Below, piece after piece: positions 17,029-25,694 of a DNA stretch of 64,000 nucleotides; the first letter of the stretch is position 1; the number at the start of each line of letters is the position of its first letter. Origin of the DNA: Moraxella sp. (GTDB lineage Bacteria; Pseudomonadota; Gammaproteobacteria; Pseudomonadales; Moraxellaceae). A program made the translations under genes and the position numbers. Where the stretch lies: contig JAUMYZ010000004.1 in NCBI GenBank assembly GCA_030528385.1, positions 124,001 to 188,000 of the forward strand, in the 5' to 3' direction. A model generated the notes under the pieces. It did no database searches. It was not told the DNA's origin and saw only the letters and a list, made by a program, of their open reading frames with translations.

Positions 17029-17170
17029 AACACCCCCATTATAATCAACCAATCACAAGCAAACCTTGGTCAAACCAATCATTCAACCTAGCTTAGTTTA
17101 TCACAAGGGGCATAGATTATAAATCATTTCTGCCCCAGAAACCTTAATACCCCCAACCCAGCCAAGGCAC

Positions 17171-17199
17171 TTGAGTTTTGTCAGTCTTTTTTGTATAAT
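17171..17199 (+). promoter_or_regulatory. Promoter of rpmI-rplT
   Basis: TTGAGT (17171-17176), 17 bases, TATAAT (17194-17199). It places the start near 17206 and leaves an untranslated leader of about 75 bases before rpmI. Confidence 0.75.
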
Positions 17200-17215
17200 G
17201 TCGCTCCCACCTTCC

Positions 17216-17262
17216 GCCAATCATACAAGTTGGCAAAAAGGTTGATAATCGGATGACCGATT
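17216..17262 (+). promoter_or_regulatory. Structured leader of rpmI-rplT (possible attenuator)
   Basis: Two hairpins can form: GCCAA (17216-17220) with TTGGC (17230-17234), and AATCGG (17247-17252) with CCGATT (17257-17262), the second followed by a T-rich run. A terminator-like hairpin just upstream of L35-L20 would suit autogenous control by L20, which is known in other bacteria, but no L20 recognition site has been shown here. Confidence 0.4.
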
Positions 17263-17281
17263 TTTATTTAAAGAGGCTATT

Positions 17282-17473
17282 ATGAAACTAAAAACCAAAC
17301 GTGGTGCGGCAAAGCGTTTCAAAAAAACCGCAAACGGCTTCAAACGCAAACAAGCGTTTAAACGCCACATTCTCACCAAGAAATCTCCTAAGCGTATCCG
17401 CCAACTTCGTGGTTGCGTGATGATTCATGTCGCTGACGTGGATTCAATCCGCCGTATGTGCCCATACATTTAA
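17282..17473 (+). CDS. rpmI: 50S ribosomal protein L35
   Basis: The 63-residue basic protein has the full L35 signature: [18 protein letters not shown] at the start, [19 protein letters not shown] in the middle, and a short C-terminus with I-R-R-M-C-P-Y. AAAGAGG precedes the ATG. L35 is a 50S assembly protein. It is followed 18 bases later by rplT. The infC gene (IF3) that normally precedes rpmI is absent; a dedicated promoter stands in its place. Confidence 0.97.
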   Translation: MKLKTKRGAAKRFKKTANGFKRKQAFKRHILTKKSPKRIRQLRGCVMIHVADVDSIRRMCPYI

Positions 17474-17491
17474 TCATATTAGGAGAATAAA

Positions 17492-17848
17492 ATGGCTCGT
17501 GTAAAACGTGGTGTACAGGCTAACCGCCGTCATAAAAAAGTTCTGGCTCGTGCAAAAGGCTACTACGGAGCGCGCTCTCGTGTCTATCGTGTTGCTGTAC
17601 AAGCTGTGATGAAAGCAGGTCAATATGCATACAGAGACCGCCGTAACAAAAAACGCACTTTCCGCCGCCTGTGGATTGCTCGTATCAATGCTGGTGCTCG
17701 CCTAAACGGCATGTCTTATAGCCGTCTTATCAACGGTCTTAAAAAGGCAAATGTTGAGATTGACCGCCGTATCCTAGCAGACATCGCCATGCATGACGCA
17801 ACTGGCTTTAGTGCCATCTGCGAAAAAGCAAAATCTGCCTTGGTATAA
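17492..17848 (+). CDS. rplT: 50S ribosomal protein L20
   Basis: L20 binds 23S rRNA early in 50S assembly and can repress its own operon. The 118-residue protein matches throughout: [48 protein letters not shown] block, [15 protein letters not shown] and a helical C-terminus. AGGAG precedes the ATG. A terminator follows 18 bases after the stop, so rpmI-rplT is a two-gene unit. Confidence 0.97.
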   Translation: MARVKRGVQANRRHKKVLARAKGYYGARSRVYRVAVQAVMKAGQYAYRDRRNKKRTFRRLWIARINAGARLNGMSYSRLINGLKKANVEIDRRILADIAMHDATGFSAICEKAKSALV

Positions 17849-17865
17849 TCTGTGGCACATATAAA

Positions 17866-17889
17866 AGCCTGCCTTTGGGCGGGTTTTTT
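17866..17889 (+). terminator. Terminator after rplT
   Basis: AGCCTGCC (17866-17873) pairs with GGCGGGTT (17878-17885), including G-T pairs, followed by four further T. Confidence 0.85.
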
Positions 17890-18026
17890 GTTGGACAGCC
17901 TGACACAAAAAATCTAGCACCATCAATGATGACATGATGTTTATTTTATTTATACTACTGAAAATTAATGGGTTTTGTAGTAAAATAGACTAAAATGAAC
18001 ATACTTATAGCCATCATTTGACAGCC

Positions 18027-19409
18027 ATGAACACAGCCAATTTTGCGTCCGTTAGTTTTGATGACACACTCATCAACAAATACAACCATCAAGCCCCACG
18101 CTATACATCCTACCCCACCGCCTTAGAATTTATCCCGATAGCGGACAACGCAGAAGAGCAGATTTTAAAAAATCGCAATCCTGATACCCCTTTGTCATTG
18201 TATGTCCACATTCCGTTTTGTCGGCATTTGTGCTATTACTGTGGCTGTAACAAAATCATCACCAAAAAAAACGCCGATGCAGGAGATTACTTAAATTACC
18301 TGTTTGCTGAGATTTTGCACAAAAAGTCGCTCTTATCAGGCACGCCGATTGTCAAACAAATCCACCTAGGTGGTGGCACGCCCACTTTTTTAAGCGATGA
18401 CGAACTCATCAAACTTTGGCAGTTTTTACAAACGCATTTCACACTTGACCCAAACGGCGATTATTCGGTAGAGATAGACCCCAGAGAACTTCGCCAAAAC
18501 ACATTATCCATATTAAAATCCTTGGGGGTGAATCGCTTGTCCTTTGGGGTACAAGATTTGGACGAAACGGTACAAATCGCCGTCAATCGCGTTCAGCCTG
18601 TCGCGTTGATTGATGCGGTTATGGCGGACGCAAAAGCCCTTGGCTTTGATTCTGTCAATGTGGATTTGATTTATGGACTGCCCCACCAAACGCCCAAAAG
18701 TTTTGCCCAAACCTTAGATGCCATCATTGCTTTATCACCTGAGCGACTGTCGGTGTTTAACTACGCTCACTTACCTGAACGCTTCGCCCCCCAAAAACGC
18801 ATTAGCAATGACGACTTGCCCAGCCCCAATGACAAACTTGCCATGTTTAAAAACGCCATTTTGAGCCTGACATCGGCGGGCTATCAGTATGTGGGCATTG
18901 ACCATTTTGCCAAGCCAAATGATGAATTGGCAATCGCTCAACGAGCTGGCAAACTCCACCGCAATTTTCAAGGCTATACCATCTTGGGCGAATGCGATTT
19001 GTTGGGATTTGGGGTGTCATCTATCAGTCAAATCGGTCAGCACATCACCCAAAACCCCACCATCTTGGCGGATTATCAAGCAAAAATCAACGCCCACGCC
19101 CTACCTGCGGTCAAACACATACAAAGCAATGACAAAGACACTGTACGCAAAGACGTGATTATGAGCTTATTATGCCATGACCGCTTGGTGTTTGATGACT
19201 TGGACGCACGTTTTGGCATAGACAGCAGACAGCATTTTGCCAAAGAGCTAACACAACTGCAACACATGGCAGACGATGGACTGCTAAGCATCAGCGATTG
19301 GGGCGTGCAAATCCTACCCAAAGGGCGTATTTTGGCTCGCCATGTGGCGGCGGTTTTTGATGAATACTTGACCCAAAAGTCTCCCCAACGCTTTTCAAAA
19401 GTTATCTGA
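18027..19409 (+). CDS. hemN: Oxygen-independent coproporphyrinogen III oxidase (radical SAM)
   Basis: HemN makes protoporphyrinogen IX from coproporphyrinogen III without oxygen, using an iron-sulfur cluster and two SAM. The 460-residue length fits true HemN rather than the shorter HemW. Residues 10-30 include NKYNHQAPRYTSYPTA, a HemN-specific start. The cluster motif is C-x3-C-x2-C-x-C in PFCRHLCYYCGCNKI, followed by IHLGGGTPTFL and NVDLIYGLPHQT. ATG 18027 replaces a TTG nine bases upstream. No clear FNR/ANR site was found upstream. It stands alone before pheS. Confidence 0.95.
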   Translation: MNTANFASVSFDDTLINKYNHQAPRYTSYPTALEFIPIADNAEEQILKNRNPDTPLSLYVHIPFCRHLCYYCGCNKIITKKNADAGDYLNYLFAEILHKKSLLSGTPIVKQIHLGGGTPTFLSDDELIKLWQFLQTHFTLDPNGDYSVEIDPRELRQNTLSILKSLGVNRLSFGVQDLDETVQIAVNRVQPVALIDAVMADAKALGFDSVNVDLIYGLPHQTPKSFAQTLDAIIALSPERLSVFNYAHLPERFAPQKRISNDDLPSPNDKLAMFKNAILSLTSAGYQYVGIDHFAKPNDELAIAQRAGKLHRNFQGYTILGECDLLGFGVSSISQIGQHITQNPTILADYQAKINAHALPAVKHIQSNDKDTVRKDVIMSLLCHDRLVFDDLDARFGIDSRQHFAKELTQLQHMADDGLLSISDWGVQILPKGRILARHVAAVFDEYLTQKSPQRFSKVI

Positions 19410-19526
19410 TGGGCGACATTTCGTCCAAAAATCCGACAAAATGGGGAATTTCTCAGATAAAACATTGCTAATACGTTGATAATTCTTTAAAATATCGTGA
19501 ATTTTTGTAAATTTTTTAAGCCAAAT

Positions 19527-20564
19527 ATGAATACAATAACCATTCCTACCCTAGCCAGCGAACAACTGACCGAGCTGACCGAACAAGACTTTGTTCAATT
19601 TGGTGAGCGTGTGCTTGAACGGATTGTTCATGCTGATGACGAAAAAAGCCTGTCAGAACTTCGTGGATTACTGCAAGGCAAAAAATCCCCCATCAGTGCC
19701 TTATCCAAACAAATGGGATCGCTTGACGCTGATGGCAAAAAGCGTTATGGGGCGTATCTGCACGAGCTACGCACACGCATTGGCAATGCTTTTGATGAGC
19801 AAAATGCCAAACTTGCCAAACTCGCCCTACACGCCAAACTTGCCAGCGAACAGGTTGACATCAGTCTGCCAGCTCGCCACATCACCCAAGGCGGATTGCA
19901 CCCCATCACGCTCACCACCGAACGCATGAAGCGGTTTTTTGTCCAAGCAGGATTTAGCGTGGCAACAGGCCCAGAAGTGGAGAGCGATTATTATAATTTT
20001 GAAGCACTCAATATCCCAAGCCATCACCCTGCTCGTGCCATGCATGACACCTTTTATTTTGACGCACATTATTTGCTGCGCACACACACCAGTAGCGTTC
20101 AGATTCGCACGATGGAAGCCAGTGAGCCACCTTTGCGTATCATCTGCCCAGGACGAGTGTATCGCAATGACAGCGACCAAACGCACTCGCCCATGTTTCA
20201 CCAAATGGAAGGGCTGATGATTAGCAAATCCAGCAGTTTTGCTGAGTTAAAAGGGGTGATTCATGAATTTTTAAATGCGTTTTTTGGCAAACAGATGACC
20301 GTGCGTTTTCGCCCTTCGTTTTTTCCATTTACCGAGCCGTCCGCCGAAGTGGACATTTTGTCCGATACTGGCAAATGGCTAGAAGTGCTCGGCTGTGGCA
20401 TGGTACACCCCCAAGTGCTACGCAACTGCGACATAGACCCCGAGCAGTACACAGGCTTTGCCTTTGGGTTGGGGATTGAGCGATTTGCCATGTTGTATTA
20501 TGGCATTGATGATTTAAGGGTATTTTTCCAAAACGATGTCCGCTTTTTAAAACAATTTGCCTAA
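19527..20564 (+). CDS. pheS: Phenylalanyl-tRNA synthetase alpha subunit
   Basis: PheS is the catalytic alpha subunit of the alpha2-beta2 enzyme that charges tRNA-Phe. The 345-residue protein has an N-terminal coiled coil (ELRGLLQGKKSPISALSKQMGSL divided over two helices) and class II motifs: GPEVESDYYNFEALNIP (motif 1), RVYRNDSDQTHSPMFHQMEG (motif 2) and GFAFGLGIERFAMLYYG (motif 3). ATG 19527 is chosen over a GTG at 19497, which has no ribosome site. pheT follows 89 bases downstream. Confidence 0.96.
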   Translation: MNTITIPTLASEQLTELTEQDFVQFGERVLERIVHADDEKSLSELRGLLQGKKSPISALSKQMGSLDADGKKRYGAYLHELRTRIGNAFDEQNAKLAKLALHAKLASEQVDISLPARHITQGGLHPITLTTERMKRFFVQAGFSVATGPEVESDYYNFEALNIPSHHPARAMHDTFYFDAHYLLRTHTSSVQIRTMEASEPPLRIICPGRVYRNDSDQTHSPMFHQMEGLMISKSSSFAELKGVIHEFLNAFFGKQMTVRFRPSFFPFTEPSAEVDILSDTGKWLEVLGCGMVHPQVLRNCDIDPEQYTGFAFGLGIERFAMLYYGIDDLRVFFQNDVRFLKQFA

Positions 20565-20653
20565 GCAACCACCAACGCAAGCGTTATCGTCGCTTGCTAA
20601 AATTAGATTAAAATTTAAACAATTTGGCAAATCGCCACCAATCAGAGTTTATT

Positions 20654-23050
20654 ATGAAAATCAGCGAAAACTGGCTAAGACAATGGGTAAACCCCACCAA
20701 CACCTCAGAAGAGTTGGGTGAACAGCTCACCATGCTTGGGCTAGAACTGGACGATATGCAAATGATTGCTCCGCCCTTTACAGGCGTGGTGGTCGGTCAA
20801 GTCATCAGTTGCACACAGCACCCTGATGCTGACAGACTAAAAGTTACCACCGTAAACATCGGTGCTGATGAGCCTTTACAAATCGTCTGCGGCGCACCCA
20901 ATGTGCGTGTGGGACTAAATGTGGCGGTTGCTACCGTAGGGGCTGCATTGCCCCCCATGGATGGCAAACCCTTTACCATCAAAAAAGGCAAACTGCGTGG
21001 TGTAGAAAGCCAAGGCATGCTCTGTGGCGGCTCTGAGCTTGGGCTGATTGATGAGATTGATGGACTGCTTGAACTGGATAATGACGCTCCCATTGGCACA
21101 GATATTCGTGCTTATCTCAATCTTGATGACCACATTTTTGATGTGGCGATTACCCCCAATCGTGGCGATTGCCTAAGCGTACTGGGGCTGGCTCGTGAGA
21201 TAAGCGCAGCAAATCGCCTACCCCTAAACCGCCCAGCCATCAGCACGACCACCCCAACCACCAACAAAGCCATTGGCGTTAATGTGGCAGATGATGGTGC
21301 TTGCCCGCGTTATCTTGCCCAATATATCGGTGAGATTGACCGCACCGCCACCAGCCCAAAATGGCTCAAAGACGCACTGATTTGTAGCGGTTTACGCACC
21401 CATGATTTTTTGGTAGATGTTACCAATTATGTACTGTTAGAGCTGGGACAGCCCTTGCACGCTTTTGACGCTGACAAAATCGTTGGTGATATTGTGGTGC
21501 GTTTTGCCCACAAAGACGAGACCGCCAAGCTACTAAATGAACAAACCATCACACTAACAGGCGATGAGCTGGTGATTGCTGATGATGTCGGCGTGCTTGC
21601 TTTGGCGGGCGTGATGGGCGGTTTACGCTCTGCTGTTACAGACAGCACCACAAATATCGTGCTAGAATCGGCTCATTTTAATCAGCTTGCCATCGCAGGG
21701 CGTGCCAGACGTTTTGGACTGCACACAGACGCCAGCCAACGTTTTGAACGTGGGGTGGATTTTGAGCTACCAAAAATCGCTCTTGACCGTGCCACCACGC
21801 TGATAGCACAGATTGCCAAAGGTCAAGTTGGTCAAATCACCTGTGTAGAAACTGTGGACAAACTGCCAAAGCGACCGCTTATCAATGTGCCGTTTAGCAA
21901 AGTTGAAAACCTGCTTGGCATCGCACTTATCGCCAATGATGTGGTGGATTTGCTAAATCGCCTAGAAATCCACACCACCTTTGATGGCAATCACCTAAGA
22001 TGCCTGCCCCCAAGCCACCGCTTTGACCTAAATATCGCCGAAGACATCATTGAAGAGATAGCCCGTGTGTATGGCTACAACAACATCGCCCCACGCCTGC
22101 CACAGTTTGCGGTGGACATGCGTTATGACGACAATGCTGACTTGACGCACACGCTCAAACTCAAACTGGCAAATACAGGCTATTTTGAAGCAATAAGTTT
22201 TAGTTTTTGTGATGAAAAACTAGAAAAACTGCTTGATGATGACAAATTGGGTGAGATTTTGGCACTTGCCAACCCCATCTCATCCGAGCTTGCGGTGATG
22301 AGACGTACCCTGCTGTCAAGTTTGTTGCCGATTGTACAACACAACCTAAACCGCCAGCAGTCCTGCGTGCGTTTGTTTGAGACAGGTTTAAGTTTTGTGG
22401 GCAAAACCGTTGCTAAGCTACAACAAACCCCAAGCCTTGCTCTGATTGCCACGGCAAACGCACCAAACACCCTGCACAACACGCCAAAAATGGACTTTTT
22501 TGACCTAAAACGTGATGTGGAAAACCTACTCCCCAGCCATCTTGATACAGCCAGTATTCACTATCAGCGTGCCGATTTGGCATTTTTGCACCCCGGTCAA
22601 AGTGCCGATTTGTTGGTTTGTGGTGAACATATTGGCTATTTTGGTCAGCTCCACCCTGCCATCTGTGGTGAGCTTGATTTGCCGGTGGTGTGGGTCGCTC
22701 AGTTTGAGTTAAATAAACTCATCAAACTTCATCAAAGCACAAAAGCCATCGCCTTACCAAGCAAATTCCCAAGCGTTCATCGTGATTTGGCGTTTTTGGT
22801 GGACACATCACTGTCATGGCAAGACATCGCCCAAACGGTTTGGCAATCAGTAGGTGAGCATTTGACCGATTTGGTGCTGTTTGATGTCTATCAAGGCGAC
22901 AAACTGCCTGATGGCAAAAAATCTTTTGCCTTTACCATGACTTTGCAAAATCCCCATGCCACGCTTGATGATGACACCATCAAACAAGCGATGGACAAAG
23001 CGACCATTGCTTTGACCGACGCATTTAACGCCCAACTTCGTGATAGCTAG
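20654..23050 (+). CDS. pheT: Phenylalanyl-tRNA synthetase beta subunit
   Basis: PheT is the beta subunit with editing and tRNA-binding domains. At 798 residues it is normal length. It shows KISENWLRQWVNP at the start, the OB-fold tRNA-binding domain at about 40-150 (HPDADRLKVTTVN, IVCGAPNVRVG), the B3/B4 editing core (DVTNYVLLELGQPLHAFD), the B5 domain and the C-terminal anticodon-binding FDX domain (PSVHRDLAFLVD, LFDVYQGDKLPDGKKSFAF). ATG 20654 gives the standard N-terminus; an upstream alternative adds 10 residues not expected in the family. ihfA follows 23 bases later. Confidence 0.97.
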   Translation: MKISENWLRQWVNPTNTSEELGEQLTMLGLELDDMQMIAPPFTGVVVGQVISCTQHPDADRLKVTTVNIGADEPLQIVCGAPNVRVGLNVAVATVGAALPPMDGKPFTIKKGKLRGVESQGMLCGGSELGLIDEIDGLLELDNDAPIGTDIRAYLNLDDHIFDVAITPNRGDCLSVLGLAREISAANRLPLNRPAISTTTPTTNKAIGVNVADDGACPRYLAQYIGEIDRTATSPKWLKDALICSGLRTHDFLVDVTNYVLLELGQPLHAFDADKIVGDIVVRFAHKDETAKLLNEQTITLTGDELVIADDVGVLALAGVMGGLRSAVTDSTTNIVLESAHFNQLAIAGRARRFGLHTDASQRFERGVDFELPKIALDRATTLIAQIAKGQVGQITCVETVDKLPKRPLINVPFSKVENLLGIALIANDVVDLLNRLEIHTTFDGNHLRCLPPSHRFDLNIAEDIIEEIARVYGYNNIAPRLPQFAVDMRYDDNADLTHTLKLKLANTGYFEAISFSFCDEKLEKLLDDDKLGEILALANPISSELAVMRRTLLSSLLPIVQHNLNRQQSCVRLFETGLSFVGKTVAKLQQTPSLALIATANAPNTLHNTPKMDFFDLKRDVENLLPSHLDTASIHYQRADLAFLHPGQSADLLVCGEHIGYFGQLHPAICGELDLPVVWVAQFELNKLIKLHQSTKAIALPSKFPSVHRDLAFLVDTSLSWQDIAQTVWQSVGEHLTDLVLFDVYQGDKLPDGKKSFAFTMTLQNPHATLDDDTIKQAMDKATIALTDAFNAQLRDS

Positions 23051-23073
23051 CCGTGCCAAACTAAGGAAATCTT

Positions 23074-23382
23074 ATGAGTACATTAACCAAAGCCGACATG
23101 ATAGACCATCTTACCATTCGTCTGCGTATGCCCCGCCAAGATGCTCGCTTGATTGTGGACACTTTTTTTCGTGAAATCAGCCAAAGTCTGGCTGCTGGAA
23201 AAGAAGTCAAGTTGTCAGGGTTTGGCAATTTTGAGCTCAAAGACAAAAAATCCCGCCCTGGTCGCAACCCAAAAACTGGCGAAGAAATCCCTGTCAAAGC
23301 ACGCCGTGTGGTTACTTTTAAGGCAGGGCAGAAGTTTCGTAACGAGATTCAAGCCAAACCCCACAACAAAACCCCGTCATAA
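23074..23382 (+). CDS. ihfA: Integration host factor alpha subunit
   Basis: IHF-alpha pairs with IHF-beta to bend DNA at specific sites. The 102-residue protein carries the HU/IHF core: [25 protein letters not shown], and the minor-groove arm [28 protein letters not shown] precedes the ATG. The pheST-ihfA order is conserved in gamma-proteobacteria. Its last two codons overlap the 3' end of the opposite-strand helicase gene by six bases. Confidence 0.96.
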   Translation: MSTLTKADMIDHLTIRLRMPRQDARLIVDTFFREISQSLAAGKEVKLSGFGNFELKDKKSRPGRNPKTGEEIPVKARRVVTFKAGQKFRNEIQAKPHNKTPS

Positions 23383-24849
23383 GGGCTTGTTTTGGGCACC
23401 ATTGAGCCGTTTTTGCGCTTTGGTGCTTTTGTTTTGTGCCAGTCTGATATTGGCAACACTTTTGGCGCGATACAGTTTGCCCGCCACATTGGGTCTGGGC
23501 AGTGCATTTGCCCCACTGTTACTGCTCCGAGTAAACCTTGTGCTCGCTTTGTCAGTGCTCTTTTTGCACACCACAACACCATCATCAAAACTCACTTTGG
23601 CAGTTTTGACAAAAGCGCGCGCCAACGTCGCAGGCTTGGTTTGATGACCGCGCTTTGGGCGTTTTTTGGGGGATTTTGGGCTGCGTTTTGGCTCAAGCCC
23701 TTCAAGCACCATTTCTTTGATGTCGCGCTTTAGATAGCGGTTGATGTTGTGGAGCTGGCGGCGGTCGTCCACACTGCACAAATTAAGCGCCACTCCTGTG
23801 CGCCCTGCTCGCCCACAGCGTCCAATACGGTGCACATAGTCTTCAACTTGACGCGGCAAATCGTAATTGACCACATGACTGATGGTTGCAATGTCAATGC
23901 CACGAGCGGCGACATCAGTTGCCACCAAAAAATTGCTTTTGCCAGATTTGATGTCGCTGATGATACGATTGCGTTTGCCCTGTGGCAAATCGCCATGCAA
24001 ATAGTGTGCGGACAAACCTTGTTCATTTAGGCTCTGGGCAAGCTGTTCGCTGCTGCGTTTGGTGGCGGTAAAAATCATCGCTTGACTGATGTTATCGTCG
24101 TTTAACAACTCAAGCAAAATCTTGTTTTTGTGATAAAAATCATCGCAATGATAGACGCTTTCGTCAATATGCGCCGATTCAACCTTGATGGCAATGCGCA
24201 CAGGATTGTTGGTAAAGCGCTCGGCAATCTTGCCCACCGCACCGTCCCAAGTGGCTGACGACATGATGGTCTGACGCGATGGCATGACCGCCATGATTTC
24301 CTTAATGTCATCAGCAAAACCCATGTCCAGCATTCGGTCGGCTTCATCCAACACCAACATTTGTAATTTGGACAAGTCCACACGCCCTGCTTTGATGTGG
24401 TCAAGCAACCGACCCGGTGTGGCAATCACCACTTGCACCCCCTTACGCAGGGCACGGATTTGACCGCCATACGCCGTTCCGCCCACCAACGGCACGCTAA
24501 ACAACTGACGCACATTGCTGCCATAACTGCGAATGCTCTGATGAACCTGCTGGGCAAGCTCACGCGTCGGCGTCAAAATCAGGGCATAAATATGCTTGTC
24601 TAGGCACGCTTGACGGCTCAACTTGTCCAAAATAGGCAACACAAAAGCCGCTGTCTTGCCCGAACCTGTTTGCGCCGACAACAGCAAATCCACTCCTGCC
24701 AACGCGCGGGGAATGGCTTGTTGTTGGATAGGTGTGGGACACTGATATCCCGCCCGACTGAGCGCTTTTAAGATGGGCCAATGAAGCTGCAAAGCAGCAA
24801 AACTTGGCACGACGGTATCGTCTGCCACCTGAGAGATGGTATTTGTCAT
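23377..24849 (-). CDS. rhlE: DEAD-box ATP-dependent RNA helicase (RhlE-like)
   Basis: The 490-residue protein is a DEAD-box helicase that remodels structured RNA with ATP. Motifs in order are the Q motif ([14 protein letters not shown]), Walker [42 protein letters not shown], and [13 protein letters not shown]. After about residue 385 comes a long basic tail ([15 protein letters not shown] and beyond) that probably contacts RNA. The overall form fits RhlE/RhlB-type helicases; the exact subgroup is uncertain, so the symbol is provisional. It is a single gene, convergent with ihfA, and its stop overlaps the end of ihfA. Confidence 0.88.
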   Translation of the reverse strand: MTNTISQVADDTVVPSFAALQLHWPILKALSRAGYQCPTPIQQQAIPRALAGVDLLLSAQTGSGKTAAFVLPILDKLSRQACLDKHIYALILTPTRELAQQVHQSIRSYGSNVRQLFSVPLVGGTAYGGQIRALRKGVQVVIATPGRLLDHIKAGRVDLSKLQMLVLDEADRMLDMGFADDIKEIMAVMPSRQTIMSSATWDGAVGKIAERFTNNPVRIAIKVESAHIDESVYHCDDFYHKNKILLELLNDDNISQAMIFTATKRSSEQLAQSLNEQGLSAHYLHGDLPQGKRNRIISDIKSGKSNFLVATDVAARGIDIATISHVVNYDLPRQVEDYVHRIGRCGRAGRTGVALNLCSVDDRRQLHNINRYLKRDIKEMVLEGLEPKRSPKSPKKRPKRGHQTKPATLARAFVKTAKVSFDDGVVVCKKSTDKASTRFTRSSNSGANALPRPNVAGKLYRAKSVANIRLAQNKSTKAQKRLNGAQNKPL

Positions 24850-25694
24850 AAATTATCCAAAGAAAAACCACACGATGAACGCCAACCGATAAAACCATCA
24901 TCACATCAAAGCATGGCTTGGCAGGATAAAAGCGTATTTTGTAGCTGTGGTGGGGTTGTCGCTGTTTGTACCAACCAAAATCATCGCAACAACAAACAAG
25001 AAAGAATTTAGATAAGATGGGCAAACCATCTGTTATCTGAACCAATGTCCAAAAACACTTAACATAGCGGCGATGTCATCAAGAGCGAACCATTCAAAAT
25101 GAATGGGTTGACCTTTGATTCTAGCATATTTTGGCTAATGCCACCAGAAATTTATCAGCAAAATAACAAAAAGATTCGCCAAACGGTAGTTATGACACAA
25201 AAAATGCTTTATAATCCATCAAAACAAACAATAATAAACACGCTTAAGCAGCTTTAGAGACAAATGATGAAAATAAAACAACAAATCAGTAACCGACAGG
25301 ACAACATATGTTGGCGATTTGGACACAACTGGCAAACGTTGCTTGACCACAAAACATCAAGCGCCAACAATCTTATCACTTCAAACACAGTTGGCATTTG
25401 GTCTGACGCCCATCATTTATCTTTCAAACAGTGCTGCACAAACAATGGCTTCGTCGGCAGTACCATCTCATTATTGGCACAAATTTTTAATAAACCCAAA
25501 CAAAACAACCCTTTAAGCCATCAACTTCATTGGCAAACGACAACACACTTGGCGCCACCTAGCCGAGCAGCACAAAGCAGTTCGTGGGCACATGCGACAT
25601 AAGTTAAGCTGACAACCGACCGCCAAACAAGTGTTTTTAGCTCTGTTGGTGATGTTGATGATATTTTTGACCTAAAAACCAACAGGAGAAACCT
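24850..25694. other. Intergenic region between divergent helicase and LRR genes
   Basis: This 845-base stretch contains an open frame at 25264-25602 (112 codons) with weak ribosome spacing and a composition rich in N, Q, H, S and T that looks like translated non-coding DNA. A TATAAT at 25210-25215 has no convincing -35. An AACAGGAGAAACCT ribosome site at 25681-25694 serves the next gene. No RNA gene or mobile element is evident. Confidence 0.5.

Noticed and set aside
19497..19526. Phe-rich in-frame codons (N-F-C-K-F-F-K) just before pheS, recalling a PheM-type leader peptide
   Set aside because: No stop separates them from pheS, there is no ribosome site before the GTG and no attenuator hairpin; AT-rich DNA gives Phe and Lys codons by chance.
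25264..25602. 112-codon open frame upstream of the LRR gene
   Set aside because: Weak ribosome site, no recognisable domain, and amino-acid composition typical of translated spacer DNA.
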